The notes under the pieces were generated by a model. The model saw only the letters and a program-made list of their open reading frames with translations, made no database searches and had not been told where the DNA came from. From Larix sibirica (lineage: Eukaryota; Streptophyta; Pinopsida; Pinales; Pinaceae), in contig NWUY0304636274.1 of the NCBI GenBank assembly GCA_004151065.3, positions 1-38,711 on the forward strand: a stretch of DNA of 38,711 nucleotides. Reading direction: 5' to 3'. Made by a program: the position numbers and the translations under genes. Shown here piece after piece: positions 24,131 through 34,370 of the stretch (the stretch's first letter is position 1; each line of letters opens with the position of its first letter).

Positions 24131-24534
24131 ATCTTCGGGTAGGCTTGTCTAGTGGAGGGGTTTATATTATATAGTTTGAGATATAAAAGGTCAAGAGGTT
24201 GTGTCAATGTAGAGGTTCAAAGAATGGGTAGGTTCTAGGTTCGATTTGTTTGTATGACCATCCCAAACCAAATAGCCGCCGAGCCATAAGCCTCTCTACA
24301 ACAGAGCATATCACACATATCAATATACGGGTATATAATTACTTACGTTGAAATCAAATTATAGTCGCTGAGTGCTAAAAGCTAAGCACCACCTTTATCA
24401 TAGCATGCTTACTAAATACCCTCTTTTCAGAGTCATATTTGGATCGAAAGCAAATTTATCAATTATATAAAGACCCCACGTTCATTTCAGACCCGATGAA
24501 GCATGTTAACCCATACCCCATCAATTAGCCCATC
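24131..24534. other. Anonymous sequence, no gene seen
   Basis: No recognisable gene or RNA. Confidence 0.5.
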
Positions 24535-24535
24535 A

Positions 24536-24757
24536 CTAATGGGATTTATTTTGTTTCCCCCATGCATGGCCCCACCATAAAAATAGGTTGAGCCATGCTT
24601 GGTTAATGAGCATATCAGCCATGTTTCCAACTGACAAGATTGATTGAGTTCCACGGATTGGATTGATAACTACTGAGGTTGGCGCAGGCAATAAGTTCAC
24701 TTGGCACAAATCTTTTTCAACCTTATCATTCGGTCCTATTGGAGTTTTTATTCCCAA
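24536..24757 (-). other. Small open frame, unidentified
   Basis: A 73-codon minus-strand frame begins MGIKTPIGPNDKVEKDLCQV and has ordinary globular composition, ending in a Trp-rich hydrophobic stretch. The same frame stays readable upstream to about 24800 without a start. I recognise no family and see no neighbouring gene. It may be a fragment of an old insertion or chance. Confidence 0.2.
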
Positions 24758-24826
24758 GGCTCTGGATATATTGTGAAGTGGGGAGGGCAGTGTTGTTTAA
24801 ACGGGTGAACTGAACAACTATGGGAC

Positions 24827-24842
24827 ACTGGTTGCAACCAGT
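24827..24842. repeat. Perfect 16-bp palindrome
   Basis: ACTGGTTGCAACCAGT is a perfect self-complementary 16-mer without a spacer. Such a site can be a protein-binding palindrome or a recombination footprint; nothing around it says which. Confidence 0.9.
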
Positions 24843-24927
24843 TGGACTAAAGACTGCAACTATATGGGACGGAAATTATTTACACTATTGGGACGTGGTG
24901 AGAGTAATTAAAGTATAAATAAAGCTA

Positions 24928-25230
24928 AGCATCGAGTGCCTCAACACTTGGATTTAGTGAGCTTTCTTTCTCCACTGCCCTTTCCTTCCTTTTGCCCGGC
25001 ATCAATCAAGAATCAATCCATGGATTTTCAGAGAAGGCATAGCAGCAAACAGGCTATTAAAGAAGGCATCCTCATCGGTTCGCAACCAGATAAGAATAAA
25101 AATTAACTCCTGGCATCGACTGCATAACAACTATTGGATAGACAGCATGAGTAGCAGCATTGCCTGGCTCGACTACCAACATTGACGACACCTGGCCTCG
25201 ACAAAGAATCCGGGATTGGCTAGGGCTATC
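24928..25230 (+). repeat. CATCGGTT / GGCGACCACT dispersed repeat, copy C
   Basis: AAGCATCGAGTGCCTCAACA, CTCATCGGTTCGCAACCAGA, CTGGCATCGACTGCATAAC and CTGGCCTCGAC repeat the vocabulary of copies A and B. Order is less well kept and the GGCGACC end is missing. Confidence 0.5.
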
Positions 25231-25622
25231 AGCAATGACACCTGTCTATAATAGGAAACCGACCCCCCCCTCCCCTTATGACAAGTCCCACCCACAGATG
25301 TAGGTAACCTTAATTTTTTTTATAAATCACTAGAGATCAAATTCTTTTTTATATTATTTATAACCCGCCTTTTGAGGTTATTTCCAAGGGTCTTAGGAAT
25401 CTTCTTTAGACACTTATTCTTATGGCTATTCTTTTTAAACCACACCACAATAATAAAATAGCTGCTCAGGGAATGGGCTTATACTTCGTCCCTCACCCTT
25501 AACTCACTTTGTGCCAGCATACATACTATTAACGGTATTACCTCGCAGTATACCTCTTTCCCAGTAAAGGCTTAATTCAATCTATAGAGTTATAAGGTCT
25601 TGTTTATGATCAATTTTAGAGT
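25231..25622. other. Anonymous sequence, no gene seen
   Basis: No recognisable gene or RNA. Confidence 0.5.
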
Positions 25623-25678
25623 GCAAAGATGGCCTTATCATATGGTAAATTATCAATAAATAAACTGGCCTTATCTCT
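25623..25678 (+). repeat. GATGGCCTT...CTGGCCTTAT repeat, copy 2
   Basis: Partner of 21451-21510. It also carries TATGGTAAATTATCAATAAA, linking it to the GGTAAATT family. Confidence 0.65.
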
Positions 25679-25759
25679 GTTTCATTTTAGGTGTTTCTCG
25701 GACTTTTGTCAGTACATAAATGGGGTTTTTAGTTCTTCCCGAAGGTAAGGCTTTTTCTT

Positions 25760-26060
25760 AAAACCTAGAGCCAACAGCAGCACCTAAAGCAGAGATATAG
25801 GACCTATTACCAGTAGATCCAGTAGCGTATATAATATAGTAGCATCACCAGTGGTTTCATTTGTTCAAGCATGTCCAGTAGCAAAGCCAGCAGTAAACCT
25901 AGCAACGTGTATAGAGGCATAGGTCGCAGATATAGATAAAGATCCAGTAGCTTAGCTAGTTGTTGAACCAGTTGATGATCGAAACCTAGCAACGTATATA
26001 ATAGAGACATAATAGGCAGTTTACCCAGTTTCCATTGACCCAGCACTTCGTTTTGAAGCA
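25760..26060 (-). repeat. Diverged ACTGGT/GCTACTGG short-unit array
   Basis: On the minus strand the words CTACTGGATCT, TATACGTTGCTAGGTTT (twice, with one change), CTGCTGG and ACTGGT recur, as in 1-480 and 11440-11945. The 92-codon Leu-rich frame at 25807-26085 follows from this repeat and is not a convincing gene. Confidence 0.6.
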
Positions 26061-28084
26061 GCATAGATTCGGAGCTTGTCCTCACCTCACTGATGGATAC
26101 TGCGGATAGGGATGACCAGCTTAATGATACTTAGATCAAACATGTTCTTATTGGCCTGTCCCGAACGAGCATCATATATAATGTAAATATATAATTCTTA
26201 TATATCCCATGCCGTATGCGAATAAACGTATTCTGACTGAACATAAAATATTTTATATGCCGATCATTAACCCATAGCGATTTATAAAGTACCCCAGTTG
26301 AATAGGTGGGAGTGCCTTATAGTGCAATAACTAACTTCTATAGCCTATTATGGGCATGCCAAGGTGCGCTGGCCAATGTAAATAATAATTTCATTGGGGT
26401 TGGGGTTGACCGGCTTAGATTGCCCTACTTAGATAGCTAGCGAAGTGCCATGTCCCGAGTCATTTGCTTAACATGCAAAAACTTTCGTTTAATGATACGC
26501 GTTGGGTACAGATACCGATACGAGGATCCAGCTGTTTCATTCCTATCTAGGCTTGCCGCATATTCTTCCGGTTGACCAGGAAACAAAAGGCTAACGCCTT
26601 TCCTCCATCCATGTTGGGCACACATCCCGCGAGGAAAACATGTCCGGATTACTGCTCGACGAGCGATCTATCAAATATAGTGTCCATGATCTGGCTTTTT
26701 CATGCTCACTCTGAACTGCCCTAACAGAGGACTTGGTTATTGATTGACTCGGTTCAGCATACTAAGATTTGAAGTATCAGTTGGCCCAGACATATCTAGC
26801 CTATGTATTGTATGTAAGCGTCGTCAATAAGCAGCTGTTCCACACACGTACTGCCTGCTGATTGAGGATTGCTTACTCCTACCTATGGATGGTAAAGATC
26901 AAAAATTTTGCAATTTGGCATGTATAGCTCTCGATTTGATCTCTCCCAAAATAGGTATAGTAAAGATGTATCCACTTGGTTTGCTGCTCCACCCACCCGA
27001 TATTAAGTAAAAGTATTTGAATGGCCGAAAGTAAGGATCCAGTCGTCATACCCTCCCTAGCCTCGAAAGCGCGTTGTCTTGAATGCCCCCCCTCCCAAAA
27101 TCGGGTTATCCCATTCCGAAAAAGGATCGATCTTAGATCAACCTGAGGTATGGAATAATCGGATAAATTGAGTGCTCACTCAATAAATAAACCGAGCAGC
27201 CAAGAATATTTGGTTCATGAAGGAATCATTTCATAATCGATCGTATCGCGTCATTGTACATCGTATAATAGTGACATAGCTCTTGGCTCTGGGATGAAGC
27301 ATAAATTATCAGGGCAACGTATGGTAATATTTCCACACCCCGCAGTTCCAGGGTTTCCGCGTTCAGTCAATCTATGCAGAGTTAATTGGTCCCTTCTTCA
27401 TCTGCCTACCCAACTTCTCTTTCGCCTACAAACCCTACCTACCCTCGCACATACCCTCCCCGGCTCCTCAATAAGTATCTGCCTAGCTGTCTTCCCTATT
27501 GACCTAGCTCCCTATCGATCTAACCCTTCCCTAGCGAAGGTGAAGGTAAGGTGACGCAAGTAAGGTCATCACCTACCTTTATTTCTTTTTTATTTCACTG
27601 TCCATCGAGGAGGCTACGATGAGGAAGCTTGTTCTCACTCACCCCGTTTGCTTCATTTATAAAATACGAGCCCATAGGACCCCCGACGGTTCTATCCTTA
27701 ACCACCACTGATACCACTTTCACTGATGCAAGTAAAGCAGGCCCCACTCCATTGATCAAGTGTGCTGGAGAAACAGTGGCAAGCTCAGATCTCACTATAT
27801 AGCAGAGTTCGAGCCGGCTCTGGTAGAATGAAGACCGCTAATTCATCCTTTTTAATTCATTCTTTCTTTGGATGCACTTACCGCGCAAAAGAAGGCAAGT
27901 ACTTGAATGTGTAGGCAAGCACTCGAGAAAGCAAGTTATAAGGCAATAACTGGGGTAAGTAGCGGAGCACCAACTAGAGTAAGTCATGGGGTGAACGGGT
28001 GAGGTATAAACCTCTGAAATGGCCATTTTCTATCACTCTATGGCCACTTTGTGACCTGAGATAGGGTGTTTCCCATTTGAGGTC
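26061..28084. other. Anonymous sequence, no gene seen
   Basis: Frames of 62-86 codons are present (for example 27595-27795 minus, with fairly ordinary composition), but none has a motif I recognise. Confidence 0.45.
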
Positions 28085-28098
28085 ATAAGCGCGCTTAT
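28085..28098. repeat. Perfect 14-bp palindrome
   Basis: ATAAGCGCGCTTAT is perfectly self-complementary, with a second AACGC word just downstream. Confidence 0.9.
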
Positions 28099-29809
28099 AA
28101 CGCTTTTTATTGACAAAGATTGGGTTCCATGGGTTTGACCGGCCAAATACGCCTTAAGGAGTTGGTTAATATGATAGCACCCTACTGATCTGCCTTATTT
28201 CACAACTCTTCCTTAACTATTTATGCTATGCTCGGGGAAACAAACTATCCTTCTCCCTACGCTTTTCCATCTGCTTTCGAGGAAGTTGGGCCATCGCTGC
28301 CGAAAGGAAGGTCGGATGAAACAAAGCATTACCCTGCCTACACGGACAATCCTACCTCGTTGGACCTACAGTTTAGTAATTGAATTAGGAAGAGAGTTGC
28401 TGACTCAACCGAACTTGGCTCGCGTAGGGGCAATGATGAGAGTGCATTTTACCTTCTTTCGCATGCACCGGATCGTGCGCTTGTGCTTGTTCACATAGAG
28501 TTTGGTTTTGAAAGTGTGTTATTGAGCGCGGGTTCAGGAAGGCTCTCTCTTGGATGGCTGCCTCTTTAACGGCCCCAGAAAGCAAATCCATCAAGTATAC
28601 AGGTGAGCAGGACCAATTGAGCAGTAGAGTAGTTTAAGAGTAGTTGAATCGATCGTACCAACCATAATATAGTATACAAAGAGATATAAATTATATATGT
28701 AATTATGCTTGCCTTACAAGGGCGAGGGCCTTGCAATATCTTCCCGAACTCTCAGGACCATATCTTCATCTTCCCAAACTATACTCATTAGACTAGGAAT
28801 TGCTGAGTAAGAACCTATCATAACAGAGTGAATTCTTGCACGGGAGGAAGTAGCCTCCGATACAAAAGTGAAATACAAAGGGAAGTTCCATAGACGACAG
28901 TGAGGTACCAAATACGAAGACACACACATAAGGCTGAGCATTTCATAGACACAAATTACCAGATCTACTACTTATAACCGCTACTTAAGGAAGAGCCAAG
29001 CCGATTCATTAAGACTCTAAATTGCCAAAGCCTTGTCCACAGAGAGACCGAAACAAACAGTATACTATTTGGTGATCCAATCATTTCAGGAAAAAGGATT
29101 TCTGCGTCTAACTAACTACTGGATGGCTTAAGGCCGGCCAAGCCCTAAGTGTGCCTGAATGAATATGGAATTGACTCTGCAACTGCCTTTTGTTAAGCCC
29201 TTTTTATCCATTGAGTCTGTTACTTCTGCTCTGCTTCTGGTGGAAATGATAAAACCACTGCGCTTGCCCCTTAAATAATATGATAATTTTTCCTTCAATA
29301 GAATAGGCTTCGAAGACCCATACATCTTGCAAGAATGAGAGGAACGGGGTTCTAACGAGCTCCCTAAGCTAACCTAACGGTCCACCACGCCACGATATCT
29401 TGGCTTTCAAGCAGATATGAGAAGCACTGCATACATAGGTTTTTTTACTTGCAGCATACCGTCTAACCAAGAATGAGACCCCTTCTGCAAACACAGCACA
29501 CAATTTCTGGAGGGTTTATTCGAGCTATGCTCACTCTTTTAGGGGAAGAAATAAAGGGGGCCAAGGAAAAGGGCGGCCTAGATGGTAAATTATCCTCTAT
29601 GAACCCGTCCTCGCCCGACCGTCTCTTTTTAGGGCAATTTTCTTTTTGAGGAGGTTAGACTAAAGTAAAGTTGCCTTAGATTTCTTTTATGTACGCGAGC
29701 TAGTAGCTTCTTTTCAATATTAGAAAGTAATCATTTGCTGAAACTAGCTAGCTGTTGAGGTTGTTTAAATGAAGTGTGCAGTAGTTATACCCATTTATAT
29801 CCGCTCAGG
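28099..29809. other. Anonymous sequence, no gene seen
   Basis: A 91-codon plus frame (28223-28498) overlaps a second readable frame from 28228. Neither matches a family I know. GATGGTAAATTATCC at about 29582 is one more GGTAAATT word. Confidence 0.45.
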
Positions 29810-29852
29810 GCTGCTTAAATTGCTAGCTCGTGTATCTGTTCTTTTAAGCAGC
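29810..29852. repeat. 10-bp perfect inverted repeat flanking the hairpin array
   Basis: GCTGCTTAAA at 29810-29819 is exactly reverse-complementary to 29843-29852, with a 23-nt loop. It sits immediately left of the hairpin array and may be its boundary or its first, longest element. Confidence 0.85.
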
Positions 29853-29867
29853 TATCGACGAATAATA

Positions 29868-31054
29868 AGTCCTTGTGTTATTACATATATAAGAATGGTT
29901 CTCAGCTAATAAACACAATTAGTATAAATAGTGGTTGCGCGAGTGAAAAGCCCGTGCGTTATTACATCTATAATGATGGTTTCCATATGAAAGATCGAGT
30001 CAGTAGAATAGTTGAAGAAACACTTGGTAATAAGTCGCGCGAGAATTTACGTGTCGTGCAAAGAAAGATGCTTGTAGTTAGTGAACTGAGTGAGTGGTCG
30101 CCTCCTGTGGTGACTGACGCGAGTAAGTAATAACTCGTAATTTATTAAGTGTGCGCTCTCCCGTTAATAGGGAGCAGTGCTCAGGGAAGTGTGTGTTCCC
30201 AGATGGAGGGCAGTGATTTCAATATGCCTGTATCCCTTTAGTAGGAGGGGTGAAAGAGTGGTTCGCCTGACATAAGGCGAGGTGCGCGGGTAGTGACTCG
30301 GCTGTATCGAATGAGGTACGGTTAGTTCGGGGTACAATTAGTGCCTGTCATGAGTGGTGAAAAGCAAGTGATTCTCCTTGAGTAAGGAGGATGCAAATTG
30401 GCTTGCCTATATAGATAGGGGTAAGTAGTGACTCGCCCGTAATGAGCGAGATGATTGATTGGGGCCCCCAACCAATAAGGTGGGGTTTATAAGTAATCGT
30501 GCGTCGTAAAAGCGTACAAGTTGGTAAGGGACGATTAGTTTCTTATATCAATTTGGTGAAAAGGATTCACTGATTCACCGTGAAGTTAAGATATACTAAG
30601 TAGATCTAAGAATTATAGTCCTCAAACGGGCTAGTAATTGTGGGGAGTACTCTCATAAGAGTGCTCGGTTCATAGTATAGAAGCTTTCCTAAAGGGAAGG
30701 CAAAAGTATTGTAATGCGCCTCAAAGCAGCGGGTACAAGTGATTTCCCCTATAGGTGGACGATCTTAATAGAAAGAGCAATCTGCCTTATGTGAGCAGGA
30801 TACAGGTAGGTAGTTTACGCACTTCAAAGTGTGTTATAGATGTGCATGAGTCGCTTCTATGAAAGCGAGATGAATGAGTTGGGAGAGTCTAAGGACTTTC
30901 CAGTATGTTAGCTAGGTTTTATAGCGACTTAGCTTATCTCTATCTATTTAGGATTAATAGCGACCGTAATGTGGGTCAATCTATACTTTGTGAAATCGGG
31001 TGGAAGATAAACCCCCTGGTTCAATAATATTATAAGTGTGATAATTATATCACA
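29868..31054 (+). repeat. Array of about 30 consecutive short stem-loops
   Basis: Almost the whole stretch is a string of small inverted repeats: stems of 4-11 bp (G-T pairs allowed), loops mostly 4-9 nt, and centres usually 25-40 bp apart from 30120 on. Clear examples (left arm / right arm) are 30158-30162/30170-30174, 30184-30188/30196-30200, 30263-30268/30275-30280, 30371-30379/30384-30392, 30524-30532/30538-30546, 30645-30653/30658-30666, 30817-30823/30828-30834, 30851-30856/30863-30868, 30882-30889/30894-30901, 30910-30917/30927-30934 and 31037-31043/31048-31054. Many units share a loose pattern: GTGA-T before the left arm, an arm like TCGCC, the complementary arm, then GATG. Arms differ between units but stay complementary. 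The function is unknown. It may be a structured RNA, an expanded palindromic repeat family or a mobile hairpin array. Confidence 0.85.
29873..30130 (+). other. Open frame of 85 codons inside the hairpin array
   Basis: The left end of the array is also open for 85 codons. It contains an in-frame repeat offset by 81 nt (27 codons): YYIYKNG near the start and YYIYNDG about 27 residues later. Hairpins underlie both repeat copies (29957-29964 with 29971-29978, and the matching positions 81 nt upstream with one mismatch). I recognise no protein family. The reading is hydrophilic after the repeats (ENLRVVQRKMLVVSELSEW). It may be a real small gene, but the frame can equally be a by-product of the duplicated hairpin unit, since the array continues unchanged past its stop codon. 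Confidence 0.25.
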
Positions 31055-32689
31055 AATTGTTCTCATTCATAGGACGCTTTATTTTATTTCCCCATATTTT
31101 TTGAGTCGGCCGAAGAATGAGTAATGGCGCACCTTGTTTCTTTCAATTTGGTTCCATTTGAGTTTTGCACGATAATGCAAGCAGGGTAGTTTTTATATTC
31201 ATTTACACCTACGAGGCAATTTCGGCATATTCCTTTTACAATGCACAGAACCTTAATTGAAAAGTGCACTTCTTATATAATTGGTATATCCGCATGCACT
31301 TCACCTTATGTTCTGACGTGCTTCAAGCTTTCAAGCTGACATGGACATATATTTTATGCCTTAATGAACATGGCAATACTTCGAAGTGAGGGTTAACAAG
31401 TGAGAATGAACTAAGGTTTCTTTCCTTCAAAAATTAAGGTATTTTGCATTACATAAAAAGGATAGATGCTAGCATTGAAAAGGCATTTGTTTCTGCATGT
31501 TATTTGCTGAACTCAACGCAACACTGGTTGATTGTATTGCAATTATTTTGATTGATTCTTTATTTCACATTTCCAGCGAGCGTGTAAAAAGAAATCAATT
31601 TGAGGCAAAGTGATCACATTACTTCTTTTGTTGCTAGCTCACATCTTGTTCATTAAAAATAAGGAGTGCCTCAAGGAGGTTCCGTTCAATCTTTTACATT
31701 ATGATCTTTAAGTAAATGCACGATCGCACATGCACGTAACACTAGCACTTTCTTTCGCGCATGTTATACATTCATAATGATTATTCAAGCCGCGTGATTA
31801 TTCTAGACCTAGCTGCTTTTGTTTTGGAACTAGCTAGAACTAGCTGCTGGCAGGAGGTATCGGTATAACGGGAACTCATTGCGAAATATCAGTCAGAGCA
31901 TAGTGACAATGGACAATTGAGGCAGCTGCTTTGTACCATTACCATAATTTCCTTGAGGCGGGGCTTATTATCGAACCAATTGAATGACCATACATTATTG
32001 AACCACTGGAATGACCACTCTTTTTTACCTAATTATCCCGTTAACTGCATTATAAAAAAAAGGAGGAAAGGAGGAGCATGGTCAGAAGTAACATCAGTTG
32101 CTTTCGGAAATTGAACTAATGCCCTGGTAGTTTACTCTTTCTCATATCGACCCTTCGGTGCTACCTTGCTCGAATCTATTGTAAACATCCGTCTTCAGAC
32201 AAAACACTAGCGTCTTTTACACAAGTAGCCCTTGGCATAGATGTTGAAAAGTCATAATTATATATATAGTGGGTAAATGGAAAGAGCATATAAGCCCAAG
32301 ACGACGAAATGGCACGAATTCTTTACCCGAACGTAAAAAACAACCCACTGGATGGAGAAACACCACTCACTCTTTTTAACCATTCCAGCATCCGAATCAA
32401 TCTTGTAATAGATAGGCTCACTGCTAAGCATTGGGCATGTCATTAGTGTTTCGTCGGACCTATCCTTATTGGTTGGGATCTAACAAACTAAATTGTGTAT
32501 ATAAAGAAGAGCCTCAATGGAGTTACGATCGGGAACCATCCAGTTCGAGAATGAATCTAGTTCCAGCAGTGACACACCACGTATCAAAATCAGAACCTAA
32601 TCACGTATCTTATCTTAAGATAACTGTAATCACTCTTGCAGCCGTCTCTTGCAGCATCACCGTCAACATTAAGGGATTCGAGCGTCGGT
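31055..32689. other. Anonymous sequence, no gene seen
   Basis: A/T-rich and without recognisable genes. CTAGCTGCT/GAACTAGCTGCT words form a small repeat at 31808-31850. The 141-codon frame at 32431-32856 is only recognisable in its last third, which belongs to the gypsy fragment below. Confidence 0.5.
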
Positions 32690-34370
32690 GGAAGCATTCT
32701 TTTTTGTGTAAGGGGACTATTATCCATATCGATCATCAACCTTTGCAATACTTGCAGACCCAGACTAAGCTCCAACAAGCAAGACATTTGAAATGGATGG
32801 GGTTTCTGCAAGAGTTACAGATAGTAATAATAATATATAAGTTGATAAACTGCTAACAAATTGGCTGATTTGTTACAGAGACCGCAAACACCCAAAATAA
32901 CATTATGGAAGCCATCATGCACATGGAGCCCTTCACCCACAAAGCATACAAGGAAAGCTACGCTGAATATAAGGACTTTAAGGGGGGGGGTGTATAAACA
33001 ACTGCAAGGTCATCAAGAACTGGCATACAGAGACAATAAGGCTCATTACCATCTTCAAGATGGATTGCTCTAAAAGATAGGGAAGTTGTGTGTGTGTTGA
33101 AGGAAAAAGAGTACATCTAATAAGGGAGGAAAACACCTCCAAGGTTGCTGGACATTCTGTGTTGGGAAGACTGTAGCCAACTTGCAGAGGTATTTATATT
33201 GGCCCAAGATGCAGTAATAAGTATCTAGGTTTAAGAAGTTTATATTGTGTTGTATTAACAAGCCTAGCAACATGAAGCAAGGACTATATAGTACACTTCC
33301 AACACCTACAAGGCCATGAAAAAGTATATCCTGCATGGACTTTGTTGGGGGTTTAAAAAATACAAGAAGAGGGAATGACTTTCTGTATGTGGTAGTCTAA
33401 AAGTGAAATAAGATGTGTGTTTTAATAAGATTATCAAAGGACAAGAAGCAAAAAGCTTGTTCTTTTAAAGGGTCTGTGTGCACTTTAGGAAACCAAGCAA
33501 CATCTCTAATTGGCATACTCTATTTATTAGTACATTATCGACTTCATTATAGGATAAGCTAGATACCAAATTGAAGAGGTCTACAACTTTCCATCTCCAG
33601 AAAGATGGGCATACAAAGGTGGTGAATAGGACATTGTTTCAACTTTTTATAGGATACAATCAGAGGAATATAAGGACCTTAGACAATAATTTGATTTTTA
33701 TTCAATGCTTCTCTAACAAAGTTGTCTGCACTTTCACCATTCCCCTTTTATGTCTTTTTGGGGTATTTACCACCATTACCTTTATACATTGTGTACGGGA
33801 AGCCTGAAGTAGAGTGGGCAGAAACCTCAAGCGATGCACTGAAAGCCAATAAGTTCATTAATAGGATCAAGTATATACACTTTTAGGGTTAGGATAAACT
33901 GAAGAAATCTAAAAGTACAAGGCCAGAAATAATCAATACAGGAATGGGAAGACTTTCAACGTAGGATACATTGTATGGTTGCACCTGAATAAGGGAAGGT
34001 TGCAAGTTCCAGGAAATAAAATAAAGGCCCTAAGATATGGACCTTTCAAAGTCTTAGAGAAGGAAGGAAACAATGCTGACATACTTAGTTTGCTTCCTTA
34101 TATGTACATTTACTCATTAAAAATGTGGTAAACCTTAAACTCTATGAGCCATTGATGATCGATGATAAAAAAAGAGGGAAAAGTCTTACCTTCCATAGAA
34201 AATTTGGTACCAGAAGCACATGCAGGATTACCAAAAGATCTGATTCTACAGAAGAAGATAAGAACAACCAGAAAGGGTCAACAATAACTTTGGTAGGTGG
34301 GATTGAAGGGAAAACTACTATAGAAGGCCAAATGGTACTCTACGGAGAAAGCCAAGGGCTTCGCACCTCA
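32690..34370 (+). pseudogene. Ty3/gypsy pol remnant, RNase H to integrase end
   Basis: Domains appear in the usual order, broken by many stops and frameshifts. RNase H: IHIDHQPLQYLQTQTKL at about 32735-32785. Linker: ADLLQRPQTPKI at 32864-32899. Integrase zinc-binding region: VGKTVANLQRYLYWPKMQ at about 33160-33213, with a CC knuckle at about 33247. Integrase core start: MDFVGGF near 33340. Third catalytic block: DGHTKVVNRTL at 33604-33636. C-terminal GPF module: RYGPFKVLEKEGNNA at about 34033-34078. In the family the third block normally carries the catalytic glutamate where this copy has lysine (AAG, 33616-33618). Part of the integrase core after 33360 is short or scrambled. Reverse transcriptase and everything upstream is absent. 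The fragment is defunct and lies in the same orientation as the copia remnant downstream. Confidence 0.9.

Noticed and set aside
25807-26085. Leu-rich membrane protein of 92 codons on the minus strand
   Set aside because: It is a reading of the short-unit repeat at 25760-26060.
27595-27795. Small gene on the minus strand with good composition
   Set aside because: 66 codons, no recognised family and no neighbouring gene or regulatory signal; kept as unsupported.
29868-31054. CRISPR array
   Set aside because: There is no constant direct repeat and no unique spacers of fixed length; units differ in sequence and only the hairpin shape recurs. No cas genes are present and the context is a eukaryotic organelle or nucleus.
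29868-31054. A string of tRNAs or an rRNA fragment
   Set aside because: Stems are isolated single hairpins, with no cloverleaf, T-loop GTTCRA motif or known rRNA core sequence.
29868-31054. Integron attC array
   Set aside because: Units are about 33 bp without intervening cassettes or the conserved core sites, and there is no integrase gene.
32431-32856. A 141-codon gene
   Set aside because: Only the C-terminal third resembles anything, namely gypsy RNase H; the frame is an accident of a broken pol fragment.
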